Shown in pieces: positions 57,384 through 64,000 of a stretch of DNA of 64,000 nucleotides; positions within the stretch are counted from its first letter, which is position 1; each line of letters opens with the position of its first letter. This DNA comes from Alteromonas sp. KC3. GTDB lineage: Bacteria > Pseudomonadota > Gammaproteobacteria > Enterobacterales > Alteromonadaceae. Location: positions 4,340,001 to 4,404,000 of the forward strand of contig NZ_AP024235.1 in assembly GCF_016756315.1 (NCBI RefSeq), written 5' to 3'. The notes beneath the pieces were generated by a model. The model saw only the letters and a list, made by a program, of their open reading frames with translations, searched no databases and was not told the origin of the DNA. Made by a program: the position numbers and the translations under genes.

Positions 57384-58417
57384 AAAACGGCTTCGTAAAA
57401 CAGCGCCCAGTTCAGCCATCATCACTACCTAAGCAACAGGGGGTAGCGCTAATTATCGTGTTAATGGTTGTCGCCCTTGTAGCAGTGCTCGCCACCGAAA
57501 TGGGTACGCGCTTACAACTTCAAATACAGCGCACCATGAACCTAAAAGACAATAACCAAGCCTACTGGTATGCGCTTGGCGCTGAGGCCTTTGCGCGCAA
57601 ATCTATTCAAACCCTTATCACCGAAACACCTGATGTTATTTCACTGGATCAGCCGTGGGCGCAAGAATTTAGTTATCCGTTAGAAAATGGTGGGCTTACG
57701 GCAAACTTAGAAGATTTGCAGTCATGTTTTAATCTTAACGCTATTTTAGCAGGTGCTAGTAGCAGCAATTCAAACGCCAATGGCAATGCTAATCAAACAG
57801 AGGCCATGGAAGCCTTTCATACCATGTTGCTGGCGCTCAATATTGATGAGCTTGACGCCTATACCGCCAATACCATTCGAGATAGCCTGGCCGACTGGGT
57901 AGACGATGATGATTTTCCGCGCAGTTATGGCGCTGAAGACAGTGAATATGAGTCTCGCGAGTTTCCCTATTTAGCCGCGAATGGATTACTGGCATCAAAA
58001 AGCGAATTGCGTATTATAAACGGTGTGTCTGCCAATTGGTTACGCGCGCTGATGCCGCTAGTGTGCGTAGTTCCTGAGAGCACAGACCTTAAAATTAACG
58101 TCAATACACTTGATGAAAAAGATATTCCGCTATTAATGGGGTTAACTGGGTTAGATAATCAACAAGCATCTAGCCTGATTAGCAGCCGTCCAGAAGGCGG
58201 CTGGGATGAAGTAAACGACTTTTTAAATGATCCAGTGATCACAGCATTGAATTTGTCTAACACCCGTTTAGACTGGTTCGACGTGAAAACTGCGTATTTT
58301 ATGTTGCACACAAAAACACAGTACAACAAAGCAACTTTTAAGCTTTCCACCGTGTTTCACGTGAGCACCGACAATGGTGTTAGCATAGTGAGCCGCGAGT
58401 TCGGGGGAACCTATTGA
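57380..58417 (+). CDS. gspK: Type II secretion minor pseudopilin GspK
   Basis: The large minor pseudopilin that caps the tip. The 345 residues start with a prepilin-like helix (QGVALIIVLMVVALVAVLA, no Glu5, as usual for GspK) and include the GspK alpha domain with DLQSCFNLNAIL, SLADWVDDDDFPRSYGAED and the second helical domain. A low-complexity SSSNSNANGNANQTE insertion lies in one loop. Overlaps gspL by four bases. Confidence 0.93.
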   Translation: MKNGFVKQRPVQPSSLPKQQGVALIIVLMVVALVAVLATEMGTRLQLQIQRTMNLKDNNQAYWYALGAEAFARKSIQTLITETPDVISLDQPWAQEFSYPLENGGLTANLEDLQSCFNLNAILAGASSSNSNANGNANQTEAMEAFHTMLLALNIDELDAYTANTIRDSLADWVDDDDFPRSYGAEDSEYESREFPYLAANGLLASKSELRIINGVSANWLRALMPLVCVVPESTDLKINVNTLDEKDIPLLMGLTGLDNQQASSLISSRPEGGWDEVNDFLNDPVITALNLSNTRLDWFDVKTAYFMLHTKTQYNKATFKLSTVFHVSTDNGVSIVSREFGGTY

Positions 58418-59616
58418 TGGAACAATTATTGGTGCGATTGGGCGCCAACCATGCCGATCCAATTAGTTGGTTGGTGTATTCACAAACTGAGAATGAAATT
58501 ATCGCGTCGGGTGAATTACCTGATGCCGATGCACTATCAACGCTAAAAGAGCGTGCGGGTCACCGTGCGGTTATTGCATTGGCGCCTAGCAGTGACATCT
58601 TGCTTAAGTGGGTCACTTTACCACCTCGTGCGGGTCGTAAGATTTTATCAGCCATTCCATTTATGCTTGAAGACGAACTCGCCACCGATATTAGTCAGCA
58701 GTTTTTTGCCATTGGCCCTAAAAAAGGCGATGAACAAGCAGTAGCCATTGTCAGCCACGAAAAAATGCAGCAATGGCAGCAATGGTTAAGTGAGGCAGGT
58801 CTGTTTTGCGACACAATTATTCCTGATGTGTTGGCGGTGCCTGTTACCGAACAAGGTTGGTCTGTGCTGACATTGGGTGAACAATTACTGGTGCGCCAAG
58901 ATACCTTCAAAGGCGTACAAGGCGAGCAAACCTGGCTATTGCCTACACTTGCTCATTTCACTGCGCAGCAGGAGTCAGTGGTTACTATCACTAACTATGC
59001 CGGTATCGACTTAGCGATATTGCCTAATATTCAAGAGGCACAAGCGCCGTTAGAATTGCCTATGCAGGTTCTCGCGAAAGAAGCCATGCAATCACAATTT
59101 AATCTGTGCCAAGGCGAGTACAAAATTAAGCGTAAGCGCAGTGGCGCATTATCGCAGTGGCGCGTAGCTGCGGTACTCGCTGTGCTTGTACTGTGTACTA
59201 GCTTAATTGATAAATCGGTGACGCTTTATCAGCTTTCAGCGCAAAACGACGCGTTGAGCGCCGATATTGATAAAACGGTAAAGGCAGGGTTCCCCAATAT
59301 TGGCACGTACCGCAACGTTAAATTAAAGCTACAAAGCGAATTAGCAAAGCTGGAACAAGGTGGCGGGAATGCTTCTATGTTGGTCATGTTAGATCAATTA
59401 GCTTCAGCCTTTTCATCAACGGGTGTTAAGCCGCAGACGTTGCGTTTTGACGCCAGCCGCACTGAAATTCGCATTCAAGCACAAGGCAAAAACTTTGAAG
59501 CGCTTGAACAGTTTAAACGCACAGCAGAAAACGCAGGCTTTGTGGTAGAACAAGGCGCTATTAACAACCGCGACAATGGCGTGGTAGGTACAGTGTCTAT
59601 TAGGAGTACCTCATGA
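58414..59616 (+). CDS. gspL: Type II secretion platform protein GspL
   Basis: A 400-residue bitopic protein recruiting GspE. A cytoplasmic actin-like part (residues 1-240), one membrane helix (about 247-267, WRVAAVLAVLVLCTSLI) and a periplasmic ferredoxin-like domain follow. Overlaps gspM by four bases. Confidence 0.93.
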   Translation: MMEQLLVRLGANHADPISWLVYSQTENEIIASGELPDADALSTLKERAGHRAVIALAPSSDILLKWVTLPPRAGRKILSAIPFMLEDELATDISQQFFAIGPKKGDEQAVAIVSHEKMQQWQQWLSEAGLFCDTIIPDVLAVPVTEQGWSVLTLGEQLLVRQDTFKGVQGEQTWLLPTLAHFTAQQESVVTITNYAGIDLAILPNIQEAQAPLELPMQVLAKEAMQSQFNLCQGEYKIKRKRSGALSQWRVAAVLAVLVLCTSLIDKSVTLYQLSAQNDALSADIDKTVKAGFPNIGTYRNVKLKLQSELAKLEQGGGNASMLVMLDQLASAFSSTGVKPQTLRFDASRTEIRIQAQGKNFEALEQFKRTAENAGFVVEQGAINNRDNGVVGTVSIRSTS

Positions 59617-60092
59617 ACGCATTATTAGAAAGGTATAAAGCGCTAACCGAGCGCGAGCAAAAATTAGTATTAGTGTCAGCGGTTGTGATGGTAATCGCAC
59701 TATTTTATTTTGCCGTTTGGGCGCCACTTAACAGTGCCATCGACCAGCAAAAGAAGCTGCTTGATAACCAACAGTCGTTACTTGTCTGGGTTAAAGATAG
59801 CGCTGCCCGTGCGCAGCAACTAAGACGCAGTACGAGTGGTCAGCGTGCGTTTTCAGGCTCGCTACCACAGGCCGTGAATCGCACCACCAGCCAACACAAT
59901 ATTGAAGTATCTCGCATGCAGCCACAGGGAGATGAATTACAAGTGTGGGTTGACCAAGCCGCGTTCAACAATGTGCTTGAATGGTTAAAAGCCATGGAGA
60001 GTATGGGTGTCGTAATTCTACAAGCTGATATTGCAGAAGCTGATGCTGCAGGCCATATCAAGATCCGTCGTTTACAGTTAGGAAAAGCATGA
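59613..60092 (+). CDS. gspM: Type II secretion platform protein GspM
   Basis: A 159-residue protein with one N-terminal membrane helix (LVLVSAVVMVIALFYFAVWAPL) and a periplasmic domain that pairs with GspL. Overlaps gspN by four bases. Confidence 0.93.
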   Translation: MNALLERYKALTEREQKLVLVSAVVMVIALFYFAVWAPLNSAIDQQKKLLDNQQSLLVWVKDSAARAQQLRRSTSGQRAFSGSLPQAVNRTTSQHNIEVSRMQPQGDELQVWVDQAAFNNVLEWLKAMESMGVVILQADIAEADAAGHIKIRRLQLGKA

Positions 60093-60844
60093 AGTCAAAA
60101 GTCTTTTGGATTTTAGGTGCCATCGTTGCCTTTTTCATTTTTGCCATTGCTTATATGCCAGCGTCTCAAGTACTTGGCCGCGTAGACTTACCCAAAGGCA
60201 TATCAGTAGATAAGGTCAGCGGCACACTGTTTGAAGGTAAGGCTCAAACTGTTGTGGTTAACGGGCTACCCGTAAACAACGTAAAATGGCAACTCAGCCC
60301 GCTTGCGCTATTTGTGGGTCAAATTAGATTAGATGTAAAAGCCGGTAATATTCGCGAAAAAAACGACATTGCATTTGAAGGCCCAATTAAAACCGGGTTG
60401 TTCAGCCAATCGTCGATAAGCACACAAGACTTCACTTTGTATTTACCGGTTGACCGTGTTATTGCTCAGGTGCGCTTGCCTTTGCCCGTTAATGCAGGCG
60501 GTCGTTTTAAAGTGAAACTGGACGAGCTAACCTTCGGTCCCACGTGCCAAGCCTTAAATGGAACAGGAGACTGGCTTAACGCCACCGTTGCCGGTACCCA
60601 AGGTCCAATTGATTTTGGTACGTATTCCGCCAAGCTGCGCTGTGAAGGCGATGATATTGGCATAACCGTTAGCGAGCCGAACCTGCTTGGTCTTTCGATG
60701 GATGCCGTGGTTGCACCTTCATTTAAGAAAGTGAATGTCAGTGGTAAATTTAAACCAGATGAAAGTTTACCTGACGAGGTACACCAAGCATCTCGATTAT
60801 TTGGTACGCCTGATGCTAGTGGCTATATCGCTATCAAACTTTAA
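60089..60844 (+). CDS. gspN: Type II secretion protein GspN
   Basis: A 251-residue protein with one N-terminal hydrophobic segment (VFWILGAIVAFFIFAIAYM) and a periplasmic beta-rich domain typical of GspN (LPLNNVKWQLSPLALF-like region). It is the last gene of the operon; GspN is absent from some T2SS systems and its role is not settled. Confidence 0.9.
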   Translation: MKSKVFWILGAIVAFFIFAIAYMPASQVLGRVDLPKGISVDKVSGTLFEGKAQTVVVNGLPVNNVKWQLSPLALFVGQIRLDVKAGNIREKNDIAFEGPIKTGLFSQSSISTQDFTLYLPVDRVIAQVRLPLPVNAGGRFKVKLDELTFGPTCQALNGTGDWLNATVAGTQGPIDFGTYSAKLRCEGDDIGITVSEPNLLGLSMDAVVAPSFKKVNVSGKFKPDESLPDEVHQASRLFGTPDASGYIAIKL

Positions 60845-60918
60845 AATAACTAAAATACTCTTATGCCATTGCATATTTGCAAGGGCATGCGGAAATTGAT
60901 TCAACAAAGGATTGTACA

Positions 60919-62352
60919 ATGAACAAACCTCTCTTAATTGGCGGTGGCTTAACACTCGCTGCTCTTGCCATTTCACCTTATTTCATCGGCAACGGTTTAC
61001 AAGACCGTGTAAACACAGCGATTGATGCCGTTAATGAACAAGTGGTTTACCAAGCCAGCATTGCTTCGTACGACAAAGGCTGGTTTAGCTCTCGTGCAGA
61101 AATAGACGTTGCCATCGATTTGGCGGCATTAATGTCGGCACAACAAGTCGACCTTGACGACACACTGCCCGACGGCAACCCCACCGTAAAAGTAACGCTA
61201 ACTGCAAACCATGGTCCTGTGTACTTTGGTGACGGGGTAGGCATTGGTAAGGTGCACTATACCGTTTCAGTTGATGGCAGTGAACTGCGCGAGTATGCAT
61301 CGTGGGATGAAACACAAGCTATTTACTTGAACGAAGGCGTAGCGGGGCTGTTTGGCGGTCTAACTTATCGAGACGAAATCCCGGCCTTTAGCGCAACCAG
61401 TGACGAAGATGGTACAACATTAAGCTTTTCGGGTTATAAAGGCGAGGCCACACAGCAAGGCGATAATATAGTTTATATCGCGTCGAGTGATGAGTTTACT
61501 GTCAAGGGCCCAGCACTCAACATGGAAATGGCTAATATTTCTGTGAACGCCCAATACGCAGGCGATATTATCGCCGCTATGAAAGGCGAGCTGTTCGATT
61601 CCGAATTGGCGCTGAAAATTGCCACTATGTCCTTTACAGACTTTGAAACGAATAGTGATGTTGCAATCAAAGACATTACATTCAGCGCCGATACCGATGT
61701 GAACAAACAAACGAACTTGGCGAATGTGTACGTAGAGTATGGTGTGGGCGAGCTAAATGGCCCGGACATAGATGCATCAGACATGACTCTTGGTGTCGCG
61801 GTAAATAACTTGCAGCTTGATTTTATCCGCGCATACCAAGATTTCAGTAATGCAACCTTACTGATGCCCGCTGAAGAAGTGCCAGCAAAAATGATGGCGT
61901 TTGTTCAAGACAACCTGCTTACGCAACTTAAAACTGAGCCAGAGATAAATATTACCAAGCTAACCGCAACGGTTCCTGAAGGGTCGTTCAGCGCTCATGC
62001 TAATACAAAATTAGTAGGAATTACTGCCTTACCTGGCACATTAGAAGATGTGGGCTATTGGGTGAGTCACTTACTTGCCGATGCAACGATTACCGCAGAT
62101 AAAGCGTTTGCTGAGAGTATGATGTCAGGCTATATGATGGGACAAATATTGGCGAACCCTCAAGCCCAAGGCATGAGCCCTGAAGAAATACAGGCGGCTG
62201 CCGATCAGCAAGCGCCAATGATGATTAATTCTTTTGCACAACAAGGGTTAATAAAAGTCACTGAAGACGGTTACGAGACACAATTAACCCTTAAAGATGG
62301 CAAAGCCAACGTTAATGGCACTCCCATACCGTTGCCATTTGCACCTCAATAA
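60919..62352 (+). CDS. DUF945 family protein (YdgA-like)
   Basis: A 477-residue protein with an N-terminal signal/anchor (KPLLIGGGLTLAALAISPYFIG) and the DUF945 pattern VNTAIDAVNEQVVYQASIASYDKGWFSSRAEIDVAI. It is a periplasmic or inner-membrane-anchored protein of unknown function. ATG at 60919 follows aagga; an in-frame start at 60877 lacks one. It is 75 bp after gspN and may be co-transcribed, though nothing ties it to secretion. Confidence 0.85.
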   Translation: MNKPLLIGGGLTLAALAISPYFIGNGLQDRVNTAIDAVNEQVVYQASIASYDKGWFSSRAEIDVAIDLAALMSAQQVDLDDTLPDGNPTVKVTLTANHGPVYFGDGVGIGKVHYTVSVDGSELREYASWDETQAIYLNEGVAGLFGGLTYRDEIPAFSATSDEDGTTLSFSGYKGEATQQGDNIVYIASSDEFTVKGPALNMEMANISVNAQYAGDIIAAMKGELFDSELALKIATMSFTDFETNSDVAIKDITFSADTDVNKQTNLANVYVEYGVGELNGPDIDASDMTLGVAVNNLQLDFIRAYQDFSNATLLMPAEEVPAKMMAFVQDNLLTQLKTEPEINITKLTATVPEGSFSAHANTKLVGITALPGTLEDVGYWVSHLLADATITADKAFAESMMSGYMMGQILANPQAQGMSPEEIQAAADQQAPMMINSFAQQGLIKVTEDGYETQLTLKDGKANVNGTPIPLPFAPQ

Positions 62353-62388
62353 ACGTTGAGCGCTAGTACGCCTTAATCATGGTGAACA

Positions 62389-63438
62389 TTACTCTTGGTC
62401 AAGGGTAATGTTCATCAGTTCTACTGCGCTGTATACCCTTCCTGGTGCCACTACAGTAATAGCTTCATTTAGCGCTGCCAACCCTGGCTCACTGCGTTTC
62501 ATAATATGAGATAGCAATATTCGCTTAGCTTTCGATTGGGTGGCAATCGCAATCAGCTGCTTTGGTGTCATGTGCAAATTTTTAGCAACCCCACCTGCGT
62601 TATCGTCAATGGCATTATGTAACACTAAAAGGTCAGCACCGTTAGCAAACTCAGCGAGTGTATTGGCCTTGTCATTAGTATCACCAGAAAATACAACCTC
62701 ACAGCCATTTACCTTTACTTTCCATGCAAGGGCCGGAATGGGACCGTGATGAACTGAAAGCGCCTCTAGGCTTATAGCATCATTAAGTGAAACGGTGAAC
62801 GGTGACTGTAATGACGCTGATAGTGATACCGAAGTAGGTCGAATGGTGTAGTCGTCTTGTCCTTCCTTGGTATAAGAAGACAAGTAGCGATAAGCGCCAT
62901 GACTGCCCAAAAGCGTTTTAAGGTAAGTCGATGTATCTGGCATAACGTCGTTGCCTTGTGGCCCGAAAATGGGTAAGTCGTTATTTCGAGAGGTGAAAAA
63001 GCTTCCCTTTACGAAGCTGGGCACATCGGCAGCGTGGTCAGTGTGTAAGTGCGACAACACCATTGCTTGGATATCGTCAAATAACGCTCCGGACGCACCA
63101 AACTGCACACTGCTGCCACTACCTGCATCAACCAAAATACGCGCACTATCGTCAACCCACACTATGTAAGCGCTTGAAGTGCGCCCATCATCCAATTCAG
63201 GACCGCCTGAACCAAGTACTTGTACCGAAACGTCGTGACACGCTTGAGCCTTTGTCACTTTATTTGGTGTAGATTCCGGCGTTCGCACATCACTATTTTC
63301 ACTATACGCAACGCTAGAGAAACTCAACACGGCGCTGCACAGTGTAGTGACGAGCAAATTATTTAGTGCCCTGTTTCGCTGCGGGCGGCACAGGCGCTTT
63401 TGTGAGTGACTTTGTGTTGTGATTCGATGTGCATGCAT
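62389..63438 (-). CDS. Secreted metallo-beta-lactamase-fold hydrolase
   Basis: A metallo-beta-lactamase-fold enzyme with the zinc motif SHLHTDHAADVP, and later histidine/aspartate ligands in VVFSGDTND and LLSHIMKRSEPG. It is similar to the ribonuclease Z/arylsulfatase-like branch of exported MBL proteins. I place the start at 63438 (349 residues) because aggaa lies just before it and the frame's longest start (63573) would fall within the terminator at 63542-63567. A signal-like hydrophobic stretch (LNNLLVTTLCSAVLSFSSVAYS) follows a basic N-terminus. Confidence 0.82.
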   Translation of the reverse strand: MHAHRITTQSHSQKRLCRPQRNRALNNLLVTTLCSAVLSFSSVAYSENSDVRTPESTPNKVTKAQACHDVSVQVLGSGGPELDDGRTSSAYIVWVDDSARILVDAGSGSSVQFGASGALFDDIQAMVLSHLHTDHAADVPSFVKGSFFTSRNNDLPIFGPQGNDVMPDTSTYLKTLLGSHGAYRYLSSYTKEGQDDYTIRPTSVSLSASLQSPFTVSLNDAISLEALSVHHGPIPALAWKVKVNGCEVVFSGDTNDKANTLAEFANGADLLVLHNAIDDNAGGVAKNLHMTPKQLIAIATQSKAKRILLSHIMKRSEPGLAALNEAITVVAPGRVYSAVELMNITLDQE

Positions 63439-63541
63439 TATGTGGGTTCCTATTGCCATTAAGTAGGCTGCGCTTTTGCTCTTTGCCATGGGTTTACGTT
63501 TACAAGACCAGTAGACGCATGTTTTGTATTCAATAATAGGC

Positions 63542-63567
63542 AAAAAAGGGAGCAAGCCCCCTTTTTT
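63542..63567 (-). terminator. Terminator of the aldehyde dehydrogenase gene
   Basis: aaaaaaggg (63542-63550) and ccctttttt (63559-63567) form a 9-bp stem with U's in the minus-strand direction. It lies 22 bp after the dehydrogenase stop and rules out the longest start of the next gene. Confidence 0.8.
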
Positions 63568-63588
63568 ACGCACATTTATGAGCGAACA

Positions 63589-64000
63589 TTAGTGTTGATC
63601 TGACTGACTTTCTGCCACCATGATAGTTTTGATATTTACAAACTCGCGAATGCCATAACCACCGTGTTCACGTCCGTATCCACTGTCTTTCACACCACCA
63701 AAAGGTAAGTTCGGCTGGGCAAGCGAATACCCATTGATGTTCACCATCCCCGTATCAAACTCGTCTTTAGCGAGAGAAATTGCCTTTTCGGTATCAGTAC
63801 TAAAGATACCGCCACCCAAACCATAGCGAGAGTCGTTGGCGACTTCCATGGCTTGTTTATCATCTCGGGCACGAATTAGTGATGCAACGGGCCCAAATAA
63901 CTCGTCGTCGTAAGCAGGCATACCGGGAGTGACGTTTTCTAGTACAGTCACCGGATAGAAGTAACCGTCGGTATCAGGGACTTCGCCACCCAATGACAGC
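63589..64000 (-). CDS. NAD(P)-dependent aldehyde dehydrogenase, C-terminal part
   Basis: About 137 C-terminal residues of an aldehyde dehydrogenase; the start lies beyond the right edge. Motifs are ELFGPVASLIRARDD (Glu of the NAD/active-site FGP motif), LGGGIFSTD and the LPFGGVKDSGYGREHGGYGIREFVNIKTIMV ending. This matches the class including succinate-semialdehyde dehydrogenases. Catalytic Cys and Glu lie outside the window, so the substrate cannot be judged. Confidence 0.93.
   Translation of the reverse strand, partial: LSLGGEVPDTDGYFYPVTVLENVTPGMPAYDDELFGPVASLIRARDDKQAMEVANDSRYGLGGGIFSTDTEKAISLAKDEFDTGMVNINGYSLAQPNLPFGGVKDSGYGREHGGYGIREFVNIKTIMVAESQSDQH

Noticed and set aside
63439..63573. 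Longest start (63573) for the MBL-fold hydrolase
   Set aside because: It would include the terminator hairpin at 63542-63567 and a long non-signal extension; 63438 has an aggaa site.

Overview
The window looks like chromosomal DNA of a marine gammaproteobacterium of the Alteromonadaceae, most likely Alteromonas. Gene content and order support this: groESL next to fxsA, cutA and dsbD; aroQ-accB-accC; prmA, dusB-fis, purH and purD; ompR-envZ; pckA, hslO and hslR; and a complete gspC-N type II secretion operon. Species cannot be fixed from the sequence alone.

Layout. 1-1323: the tail of an unidentified protein and a secreted esterase. 1389-8731: a compact integrative element of about 7.3 kb inserted at the 3' end of groEL. 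8719-12012: groEL, groES (with a sigma-32 type promoter), fxsA and cutA. 12048-17252: dsbD, an M23 peptidase, aroQ, accB and accC. 17253-26975: a more variable stretch with a 17-copy heptamer repeat, a possible small RNA, an outer-membrane protein, two solute-binding-like proteins, a FAN1-type nuclease fused to a DEDDh exonuclease, a HiPIP and an amidase. 27187-33686: prmA, dusB-fis, purH, a secreted methyltransferase-like protein and purD. 33779-45768: a CBM9-like protein, a K+ channel, a phosphoribulokinase-like kinase, a hydrolase, a DUF2855 protein, ompR-envZ, an MFS carrier, a GH31 glucosidase and a two-gene small-protein unit. 45908-49289: pckA, hslO and hslR. 49419-60844: gspC to gspN, tightly packed. 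The right edge holds a DUF945 protein, a metallo-beta-lactamase-fold hydrolase and the end of an aldehyde dehydrogenase.

The most unusual part is the element at 1389-8731. It is bounded by a 13-bp direct repeat (ttacatcatgccg) that is the last codons and stop of groEL. It carries a tyrosine integrase next to one end. Both ends have paired ctacat motifs spaced exactly 12 bp, which look like integrase arm sites. Inside are a small serine recombinase behind a 13-bp inverted repeat and a roughly 950-bp control region with direct and inverted repeats. A phage-like run of same-strand small genes follows: a ribbon-helix-helix-like protein, a coiled-coil protein, an RNase HI and two acidic proteins of unknown function. 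There is no recognisable capsid, primase, conjugation or toxin gene. It looks like a minimal satellite-type or mobilisable element that uses groEL as attB and rebuilds the groEL terminator. The assignment to a satellite class is inference.
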